From contig JAYKKI010000016.1 in the NCBI GenBank assembly GCA_039881145.1, forward strand, positions 13,088,501 through 13,152,500: a stretch of 64,000 nucleotides of DNA. The letters run 5' to 3'. The DNA is from Druceiella hillmani. Taxonomy: Eukaryota; Arthropoda; Insecta; Lepidoptera; Hepialidae. The notes under the pieces are model-generated. The model was not told the DNA's origin. It worked only from the letters and a program-made list of their open reading frames with translations, and ran no database searches. Both the position numbers and the translations under genes were made by a program. Below, piece by piece: positions 48,156 to 60,900 of the stretch. Positions within the stretch are counted from its first letter, which is position 1, and each line of letters opens with the position of its first letter.

Positions 48156-51100
48156 CACATATAAATTCCATAAAAACATTAATATGAAAGATGGGCGAAT
48201 ATAACTTTTGCATCTTTTGCAGAGTTGTAAAAAGAAATACCTCTAACTTATGGATACAGTTAATTTAAACGTAATGTTAAATGTTTATATATCTTTATTT
48301 GAAATAGAGTTATTGATGTAGCAAAAGTGAGTTGATTTTCATATAAAAGATGCACCATAGTTGGCCTGCTTGATAAAAATAGGTAAAAACAAAGAAATAT
48401 GTTAATTTACCCAGTTATAAGCATGGTATATTTTATCTCATTTTTATATTAATATTCAATAGGTTCTAATTCCTATGGCAAGGCAATGTATGTGACGGAA
48501 TCCTGAAGTTTCATCTATGTTACCTATATTAACGATATTGTGAGATGTATATATGAATTTTCGAATTGGAATCGAACAAACTATGGTTAATCTGTGACAC
48601 TTTAAATTGGTTTCACCGAGTCCTAAATATTGCTGATAAATGTTATGATAAAGAAATCATTATGATTTTTTTTCTATTGAGTCCTAATGACGACGGTGAT
48701 ATTTTCGCTGTTATCATATGTAACATTTTTATTCATTTTAGAAGACTGTTGTATGTAGTATTTAACACCATTTAACTTGCGAAGTGTTAAGCTGCAGATA
48801 AAACTTTAATCTCAAATTCTTCAGTTAATATGAAGCTATCCCATTTACAAAGGAGATCTGTTACGTCAACTGTGGTGTATGTTGAAATCTGTATATATCA
48901 ATATTTTGAATGTTTGTCAATAGTTGCAACATTTTTTGGATGCTTTATTCATATATAGGAAGATTTGTACATTCTTTATTAGTTATTAACATTGAAGACA
49001 AATTTATCAAGTAAAATTGAATCGTGTAAAATTAATCTATGTCCATCTATGAAGTGGATGTCCATTTATGAAATGAAAGGAGCATCCGTTACTTATTATG
49101 CAATGTTACAAACTTTCGGAATTTGTAATGTAAAAATGTAAATTGTGAATACTGTAATAGATAAATTCAATCCTTTTCTTGAAAATATTGATATTCAAAA
49201 ATTAGTACTGGTATATTTAATCGGTGTTGTCATGTGAAATAGATATGTTAAAATAGAATATTTACTCTTGAATAGAATTTGTATTTACTGCATTGTGATC
49301 AATCAATTAATCCTGGTACATATGAAGATAGATTGTTATAATACTTTCAGATTTTGGAATCATGAAAGAATTGATATGAAAAAATGTTTGCCATACAAAT
49401 TGCATTTTTGACTTTAGATACTGAACAATATAAACGTGAATTTATGTAAAAAAAAAACAAATCACATAAATCCAAAAATTTTAATAAGCAGAAAGCAATG
49501 TTCAAAGGGAAGTTATAAATGTTATGTTCAACATCCGTTTCTTTATAGAAAGGGCACTTTTTCATATCGATTTTTGTTAAAATAATCACGAGCAAATAAC
49601 ATTGTTGATAAATATTTCGTTCTTATCATACATACTTTAATTTAATAGAAAAAAGCAATGAAATTCCTACCAGTCCTAAACTACACTCATGACAAATATT
49701 ATAATATGTAGCCACCTACTACACTCATGACAAATACTATAATATGTAGCCACCTACTACACTCATGACAAATATTATAATATGTAGCCACCTACTACAC
49801 TCATGACAAATATAATATGTAGCCACCTACTACACTCATGACAAATATTATAATATGTTGTCCCCCATTTTTTTGATATATCATTTATCTGATTGTCTAT
49901 TTGTATAAAATTTCATAGGATGACAATCAATTTGTGCAAAAAAATTTAAATATCAGAAGACGTAGAAATAATTTTTCATGGATTACTAGAAAAAAAAAAT
50001 AGTGCGTGTATTTATGTACGCATGATAGAAGTTATACTTCTTTGGCATGATACAAGAGAAACTTTATTTAGTACGCAGATATTTAATATAAATGAAATAA
50101 TAAAAGAACTGGAGCGTGATTATAAATACGGTTGGTAAAATCTAAATTCTATAAAATAATTAAATTTTAAAAATTTTAGTTTATTTCCTCACACAGGGTA
50201 CTACAAAATTTGATCTTATTTTAAAATGAAATTATTTTAAAAATTTACAATACTTAGCATTCAACTTATACAAACATGTGTATAATTGTTAAATTTACTA
50301 AAACAATCTAAACAAAAGTTTAATAATTAAAAGAAATTAATATGCTGAAAATTTAATTTATTAATTTTAAGCATTTAATAATTTAAAATGCAAAAAATAC
50401 ATAACGAATTCGAAATGATCTGGCAGATGGTTGGCTTACAATAGAAAGCAAGCGGAAAAGTAAAATGGTGCCACTATTTAACTGTCAAACTGTAAATATA
50501 TGGTTAGTGAGCAACTTCATGCTATCGATTTTTTGTTGTATTGTGCCAATTTCATCCTGTATTTTTAAAATTTCACTCATAATTTTTTCATAACACGCCT
50601 AAAGAAGTATAACTTCAAAAATTAAAAACCAATGAATTCATTTTAATTTTTTACAAGTGTGGTATGCTTCGCCTGTCATTTAAGATACTTATTGTGTACA
50701 TGTCTTATCTAATTTGATAGTAATATGAAAGTGTGAAAAAGAAAATGTTTGCTTGGTGTAAAAAAAAATTGGATAAATGGAACCTATCTCCATTTTTCTC
50801 AAGATCATTTTTAATAAGCATTTTTCTCAAGATCATTTGACATAGTTGGAAGTACCGTTTCAAAGTGTTCAGTTTTGAGTGCTGAGAGAAGAGTCAAACA
50901 AATTTTTTAAGGAAATTGTGTTGTGTAGTTGGTTGCCTTTTTCTAAAAATGTTGTTTTTTAAAAAATTGCTGTTGTTTCCCTCACAATTTTAAATACCAT
51001 AACAAGAAATTTAAAAAAAATCAAGTGATTTATATTGACCAAAATTATCAGGATTTAAATTGCAACCAACGTATCAATAATAGTCATAAAAAAAATTACT

Positions 51101-53330
51101 GACGTAATGTATAAATAAAAAATGTTATAATTGTTTTTATATTTTCATTATTTGTCGAGTGATTAGAACATTAACATAATATGGTTTATACGAATCGACA
51201 ATCTACACCCACAAATTGGAAGTATGTTATGTGTGACTGGTACAGGCTTCTATATCTTTGTACAGACGTCGAATGTGTTTAATATTTATGGAACATAACA
51301 TTGAGATAAAGTTTTGATATGCATTTTGCCAGTTTTTTTATTGATAAATTTATATAAATTTTGAGCCCTATGTTTTAGGTTATTTGTCTGGGATAAAATG
51401 TAGATCAAATACAGTATATTTTTTTGCAAATATACATACGTTAATAATATACAGACAATATAATTTTGTTGCCTTGTAAAATCTATCAGGCATTTATTAC
51501 TGAATTTACAAATAGCTTTTTTAAAATTGCTTGGTAATTACTCATTAATCCAACCTATTTCAGAGAACATCATGGTATTTGAATATTAATTAAGTTTAAA
51601 CTCTCTGAATCGTCTATTCTTTTGATATATAGACTACATAATATGGGGCTGTATTTGAGTATATATGTCTATAACAGTTATTGCAATAAAATTTGGTCTC
51701 TAGTTCTTAAACATTATTTTTGAATTGTGAATTTAAAAAAAACAACTATTTTTTTCTTACTATATTTTTGTATTTGGTTATATGAAATGTTATTATGACA
51801 AGAATTACATTTCTAGCATATATACTGAATACAAGGCCTAAGATGAAATTTAATCATTAAGAGGCTGATAGGAAGGTACAGATGGACAGCTAGCATTTTG
51901 AAGAATCCATTGTAGATAAATTGTGTAAAATAAAATGTTTCCGTTGCAGGATTGTAACCTGATTATAAAATATTTTTTTGAATAATTATGTAGTAAAGGC
52001 ACTGATCTCTACTATACTAATACACTGGACTGGCTTTACAAAAATTTGTAATGAAGCAATTTGATTTTCGCAATTGACACTGATAGTGAGCGTCCATGTT
52101 ACTAATGTTAGAGATGCGACAGTGTGACAAAAGAGATAGATAAGAACTCAAATATCATAACACAGTCTATTCATTCTAACCGATTTATTTATAACATTAA
52201 TAATAGTAAATTGAAAGTTTTTTGTGGGTGGGATTTTTGGGGGATAACAGAAGTAAGGTTCGGTAAGGTAATGATTTGCAAAACTCTACCAATAAACTTG
52301 CAGAAAGTACAGGTAAACCACCTCTCTGTTTAGAACAACGAAACTTATTACCATTTCTACATTTCTAAATGAAATCTTATGTTACAAATTCACATGCAAC
52401 TAAGAAATATCACTTAACTTTGTTTTCGATTTGCTCGAATGATAAATCCTGTAATATATCTGTCGGATGATCTGAGAATACTGCTCATTATCTAGATGTT
52501 TCGTCGCTGTAAGATCAATTCGATGACTTTAAAGATTTCTTTTGAGTGATGCTGGACTCTTAATGTGAAAATGTCCAAGTAAAAAGCGTTGGCGTTAAAG
52601 TCCAGTATTGCTTAGAACAAGTAAAAAAGTTATCGAATTCATCTTAGAGCGATGGTGATTCTAGTTCCTCTAATATTTTTATTTTACTTTAGAATAGTGA
52701 CACCAAGAGGCAGTTGTAACATTTTTCTTTTAACACAATAAATCATAAGCAGGTCTTTTTTTTTAAATTTCATTTAGAGACCTAACATTAACAACATAAT
52801 AGAAAATATCGGAAGTATTGATACAAAATAATCCATACAATGAACTTCGATATAATATGTGGATACAAAGAAACATTTTGGCATCTGTAATTAAATGTCA
52901 AATTTAGTTTCCGGGACATCACGTCGGCGCTTCAAATAAACACAAAAAATAGCTGTAATTTTATATGGTCAACATACCAGTATAATAGGGTTCAGGGAGT
53001 AGAGGCAATCCATTAATAACATTTAGGTAAAGACACATTTCAAAAAAGGGCTATTCGACTAACGTAAGATGATAAAATGTAATGAAGGGGTTATGGTTGT
53101 ATCATAATTAGTGATGTAATTTATGTTATTGTCCTTACTTGTAAGTAAATAAATTCAGTTTCATAAAAAGAATAATTTTTTTATTTTCAAAAATCCGTTC
53201 AAAAAGTTTTCCATCTTGTTTTTATGTTAACACTATCCAAAAAAAAAAGCAATATTAAATTACATGTGTCATTACAACATAGCAGAAATTCCTCTGGTGG
53301 GAATGGAACATCAAGTATGTTCTTTATTTA
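48156..53330. other. Region after Ash2 with no gene identified
   Basis: AT-rich and without recognisable frames, except the minisatellite at 49679-49860. A stretch at 52480-52740 has runs of acidic and serine codons (AHYLDVSS, DQFDDFKDFF, KKLSNSS, SDGDSSSSN) broken by stops, perhaps a decayed transposon or an old exon. The unidentified gene's first exons may lie here. Confidence 0.45.
49679..49860. repeat. Minisatellite, 38-bp unit, five copies
   Basis: The string ACTCATGACAAATA recurs at 49685, 49723, 49761, 49799 and 49834 (the fourth unit lacks 3 bases). Units are nearly identical, with no unique spacers. Confidence 0.97.
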
Positions 53331-53343
53331 GGATTTAAATTAG

Positions 53344-53381
53344 GGTTTGACCCGGAGCAAGTCCGGGCTTCCGCCATTAAG
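53344..53381 (+). CDS. Unidentified gene, exon a
   Basis: Reads GFDPEQVRASAIK in a locally G+C-rich stretch before donor GTAAGATT. Two acceptors are possible: after 53343 (AAATTAG) or after 53331 (TTATTTAG), the latter adding about four residues. Confidence 0.55.
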
Positions 53382-56237
53382 GTAAGATTTTCATCAGCCG
53401 ATGGACCTTTGAATCTAAATATATGATGTGGATTTCTCATCATTCATTTCTTCTTTTTCTTTCCTAGTCTTATCTGTATTACATTTAAGTACTTGTATCT
53501 CAAATGAGTGCATAGCGTATTATTAAAATTTGATGTAGCCGTAATCTTATTTTAGTAGTGAAGAAATTAATTACGTTCAAACAATTACAAGTCACAAATT
53601 TCAAAATTTGATGTGTGCCGAGTTATGACATATACGAATGTCAGCTTCACTCTTCATTCTAGCTTTGAGATTGTCAATAGTGAATGTTTTCGGTATTTTG
53701 TGGATCAGAACTAGTGTTTATTTTGTTTTTATGAATAATAAAGAACAGGCTGGTAACCAGCTCATTGTGGTATTCAAATGCGTAAAATTGATTATATGAT
53801 CTATGACTATTGTGTACTTTCACAGATGGTATGTGATTAAAAGACTATCTATTTCTGTGACTGTTTACATTCCCTTCCCATTAGTTGATGTATACATGTG
53901 ATGAAGCAACTTTATATTCTGTTGGTGATTATTAGTAACTCAATATAAACATAGTGTTACTTTTCATTTTATATAGCAATAACTATTCCTCTATGCAACA
54001 TTATATCTATTGAAGTGTAATACTGCCACAGTATATCATAAACGTTTGATCAGTTTTGTTGCTTTAGTTTAACAAGGTTCTACCTAAAGATCCCTCAGAG
54101 AAAGCTCAAGTTGCAAAAGAAATAAAGTTGATTGCAAATGAGATTAGAAAGGTGAATTTTGTAGAGATTTTGATTACCTGTAATATTTATATTGTTAAGG
54201 AAAAATAACAATGAGAAACTGTGTATGATGGACGGATATTTTGTATTTAATTTATCCCAAAATCCATTTTTGAAATGACAAAAAGCAAGAAAAATTTGTA
54301 AAAAATACAAAATGAAGTGCATTGCGATTAACTTCTAGTTTAAAAAAAAGCTTAATCAGTTTCATCTTATTATGTAAATAACACAGTGCTATCGTCAAGT
54401 AGAAATTTGACAAGCTTATTGTATAATGTTGTCTATGTAATATACAGGTGTCTCGTAAGGAGTGAACCAACAAAATGTCAGTTTTGGGGGGGTTATTAGG
54501 TATACAAAATGATAAATTTTATTATCTTAGGCCTCATAATTTTTCAGATATGATTTTTAAAATTTTTGTTACAGTGCATGAAAACATTTTTTTTTATTAT
54601 GTATTATTACTATTTCTGCTTTTCTATTGTCCAAGATCTTTAAGAGAACATTCGTCTTCCTAATTAAAATGTTATTCATTCGTTATAATTGGCAACATAA
54701 AAATTAAATGCTGAAACATGTGCATTTTTTCAATTACAAAACACGAAAAGTGATTTTTGAACAATGCTTATGTAAAAAAAAAGTGTATGGCAACCTTGTG
54801 GAACTTTATTTCAAAAGCATTTGCAATTCACACAGATTCCAAAAAGGTAACATTGTTACAATTAATTCAGTAAACATTTGAAAAATTTCAGCTTTATTGA
54901 ATAACTCGCATTCGCAGAAATGCTTACGATTAAAACAACCGCTTATCGGAATTGTTTTGCAATCTCTTCCCCCTCGTATGGTCTTTTTATTGTTCTCGGC
55001 CCTCAAGCGACCCCCTCTACTCTTTCCCTCAACAACTTTGCTTCTTTAGTGAGTTGCTTACCACACAAGTGACTGAATACTTAAATGCCATTGGAAAGGA
55101 ATTTTGAGCATTTACTGTAATAAAAAAAACATAATAGATATGGTATGGTCATAGATACTACACTAGTTTTATTTTACCATGACTGAAAAAATTATCAATG
55201 GTATGGGTTTAGGAATAAAAAACATGTGAAATGACTTAGTACCAGAAAATTAGACCTTTTTAGAATCTGTGTAAATTGTAGATATTTTTGAAATAAGTTT
55301 CCATAAGGTTGCCATACATTTTTTTTTACACTAGTATTGTTCCAAAATCACTTTTTGTTTTGTAATTAAAAAAATGCTAATGTTTCAACTTTTAATTTTT
55401 ATGTTGCCAATAATAACAAATGACGTAACATTTTAATTAGGAAGGCAATGATCTCTTAAAGATCTGGTACAGCAAAAAAGCAGAAATAGTAATACCTAAT
55501 AAAATTTTTTTTCTCGTGCGCAGTAACAAAAATGAAAAAAAAAATAAAAATCATATCTTTAAAACTATTGGGCCTAAGATAATAAAATTTATTGTTTCGT
55601 ATGTGTAATAACCCTCTCTATCACCAACATTTTGTTGGTTCAGGACATAGACTAGATAATATACAGGTATATTATCTAGTTTAGATGACATACCTACCTA
55701 TACTTCATGAGAGAAATAAATATTAAGTAACTAGTGAGATTTTCATTAACAAATGTCTTAAAATATTCTAAGTAGTCTATTTCTCTTACTATTCTAGTAT
55801 AATAATATACTATTATTTCTAGTACTTTTCTATTCTAAGTAGTCTATTTCTCAAATATCTAGCCAATTTCTCAAATATTTATCAAAATGAAGTGATATCT
55901 TATCCATAAGATTGTGGGCGCATAGATCTGAATCGAGTTTCGGGTGTTTTTCTTTTTTTCCAATAAGTAGAAACACATTGTATAAACAAAATTTGCAGTA
56001 TTTTAAAGCCATTTTAACTGTATATTGTGATTATCATTTGTATTGATTTGAAATTTTAGCAAATTGTTTACTCTTTAGACTGCCTCCATCTTGAAAGTAT
56101 TGGGCTAATTTTGTCCATCTATGAAGTTAACGTAGATTTGGATGCATGTTACTTTTGTGCTAAGTTTCATCCTGTTTGAATAAGAAATTTAGCTTCCTAC
56201 GTCATCAAATTATGTTATATCTTAACACATACACATG

Positions 56238-56277
<40 letters not shown>

Positions 56278-57406
56278 AATTTCCTAGGTGATCTTGGATT
56301 TGGTGTTTGGGAACCATGAGGATATTACCACGAAAAAAGAAGAAAAAAGAAACAAGAAATCAAGACTGATCTACATTCATTATTCAATAAAATTTTTATT
56401 AAACTGCTGTTATATGATGATATTGTAATAAATTCCAAGTAATAAAACTTATAATTCTAGATTACAATAAAATCAAAGGTCACGTCAATGAAGTGGGTAA
56501 AGGATACTTCTTTATTCTAACAGGCGTTCAGACTAATGTTGATTTAACGTTTTGTGTATCAAAATTAAGTATTGGGCTTGAGTAAAGGCTTTTGTATTTC
56601 ATAAAATCTGTTATTTATGTTTCTATTATCGCTTTACGACAGCTTTTGGCAAATTTTAGAATGGATCTCGGTGTCCTTCTTGCTTTTTTCAGATACCTTA
56701 AATATTTAATTTTAAATTAAATTTATAAAATAAATTTATTTAATAATTACAAGTTTTTATAACTTGTAATTATGAAAAACTGCTGTCTCAAGTTTTTGAG
56801 TACCTTTTTTTATTTGATGGCTTATATTTCTATGTAAATCAGTTTTCAAATGGGACAAATTTTTGCCAAAAAACGAACTAAGGAATGCAATTTTGCTTCA
56901 ACAGAAGTATTGTATAGTGAATGTATTGTAGATTTGCTATAGATAAAAGGTATATTCTAAAGACCTTTACTTTGTTATTTAGGTCTTTTCAATATAAAGA
57001 TATAAACAAAAGGAACAAGATGAATTGTATTGTAGATTTTCTATAGATAAAAGGTATATTCTAAAGACCTTCACTTTGTTATTTAGGTCTTTTCAATATA
57101 AATATATATACAAAAGGAAGGGGATTAGATAACAGGATGAATTGCAAGAATTGACAAAGCAAGATTTTGTCTTTTTTATGTTATTTTTAACATAAAAAGC
57201 TCTAAATTTAGGCAACGTTCTATCTCGAGTTCAATAGAATTACTGGTCATTTACTAGGCTACTGGTCTAAAAATTACCTTGTTTTTAATACTAACCCTTG
57301 GGTATCATTACATTTAATGACAAGTATATAGGGTGTACGCCGTGTAAGAAAGATGTATAGAGATCTCTTGGAAATGACGGAGGATTTTGATTCCATGTTT
57401 GTAAAC
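53344..57406 (+). CDS. Unidentified gene, three internal exons visible
   Basis: Three short coding stretches with good splice sites share one phase and read through without a stop. Exon a (53344 or 53332 to 53381) encodes FDPEQVRASAIK and ends at GTAAGA. Exon b (54068-54151, 28 codons) encodes FNKVLPKDPSEKAQ then VAKEIKLIANEIRK and ends at GTGAAT. Exon c (57332-57406, 25 codons) encodes GVRRVRKMYRDLLEM then TEDFDSMFVN and ends at GTAAGC. All internal boundaries are phase 0. The product is charged and probably helical, perhaps a coiled coil. I do not recognise the family. The first and last exons were not found. The next plausible acceptor, at 59349, gives only about 31 residues in the matching phase. 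The gene runs on the same strand as Ash2 and converges on the BolA-like gene. Confidence 0.6.
54068..54151 (+). CDS. Unidentified gene, exon b
   Basis: 28 codons, phase 0 at both ends, between acceptor TTGCTTTAG and donor GTGAAT. Lys/Glu-rich and probably helical. Confidence 0.6.
54445..55660. mobile_element. Long-TIR non-autonomous DNA element
   Basis: Inverted arms of about 350 bp, left 54445-54815 and right about 55305-55660. Shared blocks: GAACCAACAAAATGT, GGGTTATTA, ATAAATTTTATTATCTTAGGC, TATTACTATTTCTGCTTTT, TTAAAATGTTA, TGGCAACATAAAAATTAA, AAAATCACTTTT-like and GGCAACCTT. The left end starts CAGGTGTCTCG after TATA. The central roughly 490 bp (54816-55304) is unique and has no transposase. 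Confidence 0.85.
55653..55680. repeat. Palindrome at the right end of the TIR element
   Basis: CTAGATAATATA-CAGG-TATATTATCTAG, 12-bp arms. Confidence 0.9.
56224..56276. repeat. (CA)n(TA)n microsatellite
   Basis: ACACATGCACACACAC run followed by TATATA run. Confidence 0.97.
56920..57125 (+). repeat. Tandem duplication, 104-bp unit
   Basis: Two near-identical units, each TATTGTAGATTT, CTATAGATAAAAGGTATATT, CTAAAGACC, TTATTTAGGTCTTTTCAATA. Confidence 0.95.
57332..57406 (+). CDS. Unidentified gene, exon c
   Basis: 25 codons, phase 0 at both ends, between acceptor AAGTATATAG and donor GTAAGC. A basic start (VRRVRK) and an acidic end (EMTEDFD). Confidence 0.6.
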
Positions 57407-57731
57407 GTAAGCTCAGTATTTTATCCACAGAAATTAATAAACATCAGAATATAAAGAGCTTATGTTAAGAGGGAATATGACATTAAATTTTTGAAAAACT
57501 AAACACTGTTTTTATAAATTATTAAAGTACTTTTATATAAAACACCACACCATATTTAGGTATTGTGAATAATTTAACTCAAAGATTATTAATTTATCAC
57601 CTTAACTGATAGCATCCTGCACGGTTCCCATAGAATCTATTTTTGTGTAATAATGTTATTACGTAAACATTTTGTTCAAATAAGGAGTGCTTTCAAAATA
57701 AATATAAAACATATTTCAAAAATAAAAATAT

Positions 57732-57737
57732 TTTATT
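57732..57737 (-). terminator. Candidate polyadenylation signal of the BolA-like gene
   Basis: AATAAA on the minus strand (TTTATT on plus), about 90 nt after the stop codon. Confidence 0.5.
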
Positions 57738-57827
57738 ATCATCTGTGCTAATAACTTAAATTAAAATTTGTCTATTAAAAATTATTATCCTTTCCCTGTA
57801 AACTTCATCGGAATCAATATTGTAAAC

Positions 57828-57977
57828 TCATTTTCCAAAACCACCTCTACAGCTAGGTGAAGATTGTATATAGTGATCACTGTCCTCCCATTGTTGTGGC
57901 GTTTTCGCTACTATGGACAATGCATGAACACCTGTTTGCAATTCTTCTTTAAGAATATCATTTACTAACCGATGTCT
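57828..57977 (-). CDS. BolA-like coding exon 2
   Basis: It starts at AGACATCGG (Arg-His-Arg) after acceptor CTTTACAG and ends GGAAAATGA. It contains HALSIVAKTPQQW, the conserved C-terminal strand and helix of the BolA fold. Confidence 0.92.
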   Translation of the reverse strand, partial: RHRLVNDILKEELQTGVHALSIVAKTPQQWEDSDHYIQSSPSCRGGFGK

Positions 57978-60900
57978 CTGTAAAGGAAAATTTTATAATG
58001 TGTAAGTATAAAAAACAAATAAGTTAGAAACGTTGAGGTTAGATCACTTATGTAACAGTTTTTAAAATTAATTTGTGTCAACTTATAAAGAGAGATAATC
58101 TTAATTGGTTGGGTAACATTTCCTTCAATTCATATTTTCAAACCACTGAATATCAGTCCTAGAATATATTTTGAAATTAAAATTTTGCTTGTCAGGAATA
58201 ATATCCCATTTTCCCATTTATAAAAAAACTGACCAAAAGGAACTCCTACATAGTCTGCTATGAAACATTTTAAAATTTTATTTTGATCCTGCCTTGGGTT
58301 ACCATTTTACAAAACTATGTAAATTCGATGTAAATAGTTCTTATAGTTTCAGAGTTCGGACTTGGTGATATAAGGACGGACTACTGATCACTCGCAGTTG
58401 GTTTTTGTTTGTTATTAGGAAATGTTACGTGAAAAATAGATGTTTTCGTAGAATAACTTGTTGAAAAATTTTTCAATTTTTATATCAGAAATTTTTAGTT
58501 TAATCTTAGTTCTTATGTTTCTTTAGGAATTTTGTATTCATTTTATAGATAATCTGAATAAGGAAGTCAAATTCTCAAAAGATAAAATCTATTTATAATA
58601 TTTTCACAAGTTATGAAACGTTTTCTGAAAAATACTTTTAAGAGTTCACTAAAAGTTAAAAAGTTTTATGTAAAATGTAATTATTGGCAAGCTTATTTTA
58701 ATTTACTTTTACTGAATTAAAAATTAACAAAAAGTAAAGATTTAAATTTAACCTAGTAAGATATATACTTGGAAATATTAAAATCATAAAATTTTAATAG
58801 AACAAAATAATGGGGATTTTTAAATGATGGTGATATTGGACAGTTTTTAATTCATCTTGTAATCTAAGAATCATATTTCATTTTTTATGTTTACTAAATA
58901 CTTTCTTTTTAATATATTTTGACGAGGACTGTCTATGCAAGACATTTGAACTCAATTTCATCAAAAAGTAAATCTTTAAAAATTTATATTTTTAAAATGG
59001 CTTTGACAAATTAATATCCCATTTATCATAAAAGGCCTAATTCTTTTATTTTTATTACTTTCAATATTTTATTTGTAGTATTTGTAAAAAAGATTTGTTT
59101 TAACAAAATATGGCAAATTTGGAAAATTTTCACCATTGATAGTATTATCTACAACTGGTGGACTTAAATTTGGTTTGTGTTTTTACTAGAGGCAAATTTA
59201 TCCTAACAAATAACATAATATGAAAGTGTGTTTGTTTATTTGTTTTACGCATCAATTACTAAACCAGCCTCTAAAATTTTGCTTACGGGAACCACGCAAG
59301 AAACATAGAAGCCACTTGAAAATGACAGAAATAAGAACTTTTGTTTAGACATTTGTCAATATCAGTGCAGCCTTTTATCGACACAAAATTCCAAATATTA
59401 TGGGAAAGCAAAGAGGTTATATTACGATTGAATTATATTTATGAAGACACCACACCATTTTTAGGCATTATTAATAATTTGGTTAGAATTTGTAAACTAC
59501 AAGAAATTGACATGAAAAAATTACAGCATTTTAAACCAACATTTATTGATTTATCATCTGATGTTACTGATGGTGTCTTGTACAGTTCCTAAACATAGGG
59601 ATGAACATAGGATACTTTTTTAATCTAAAATAGAATTGATTTTATCTGGTAATAAAAAATTACTCTTTTAAGGATAAAGGTATGAACATAAATACTTTTA
59701 TATATGTAAATGATTATCATTTTTTTCATCTTCTTGTGAGAAAATCTGTTGGTCAAAACTATTCCTTTATTATTTATGTAACAATATATGTTAATATATT
59801 ATTAGAATAAGTATCCAAATTTCTGAAAGTACTGGGCAATCTTGTGTAAAAGTGTGTTTTGCAGAACTATTTATATATTACTTATATAATAATGACGATT
59901 ATTTATTAATTACTTGGTTACTTCATTACTGTATGTTAATATATAAGGGAAACATTTTATAAAGTTAATATTATATAAAATTAATACTATATTAAATAAG
60001 AAAAAATTTATAAATGCCTTTTATAAAGTTAAACTTTATGCATTCATGATGCTTTATGCATAAGCATTTCGTGAAAATAGTTATAGGTAGACTAAAAGGT
60101 TTTTCAGATATTTAAGCAGTTACCTGCTTGTGTTACAGTTTTATGCACTTATTAACTTTTGTTTTTGCATGTAATTCGTGTTCCTGTCATTGATAGTATT
60201 ATTTTCTTTTTTATTGACAGTTTAATTTCAAAATTCCATTGGACTTTAATTAAAAAATTAATCAAATTGGACAAGAATAAAAAAATATATTTTCAATACC
60301 CCATGCCCCTCTGTTTCTGAAAACAAAAAACACCTTGCAAACAAAAAAAATAAAATTCATGTTGTGTATGGAGAGGGTTGGGTTACTAATTTTAACTCAG
60401 GAGGTGTGTCTTTTAAAGAGGCACTGTGATGGGGGTAGTCGTAAGATGTCAAAAATATGTCTTTAATGGTTTTGATCTAAAATAACCGTTGTAGAACAAC
60501 AACTCAACACAAAGTGACTTAAACATGTTGGATATATCCCAAATATAACCTGTAAGACGTTTAGCTGAGTTGGATATATTTCCCCTTATGATGTTTGGAT
60601 ATCTCATAAATCAACTGAATTTTTATTATGCATTCTGTTTCCGATTCTCTTTTAAAATAAAATGAAGATGATCCATTTTTAAAAAGCTGAATAATGGTTC
60701 ATGAAAAACATGTAATGTATCGTAATATTCAGTAAAAGACCATGAAAAAAGTCTGATTATCCCAAAAAATAATAATAGTTTGGAGAGAATTGAAAGGTGT
60801 TGTTTAGTACAAGCTCTGATAAGTAAACAATTAATTTTAATAATAATCGACTACAATTGAAAAATTTGAAGGCTGTAATTATTGCAAAACATCCAGAACT

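Noticed and set aside
49679..49860. Regular repeats that could suggest a CRISPR array
   Set aside because: Units are back to back with no unique spacers, and the host is a eukaryote.
54475..54663. 62-codon frame MSVLGGLLGIQ and onward
   Set aside because: It lies in the arm of a TIR element and does not resemble a known protein.
59349..59445. Last exon of the unidentified gene in phase 0 (TFVNISAAFYRHK)
   Set aside because: The phase fits but the longer open frame is a different one, and neither has independent support.
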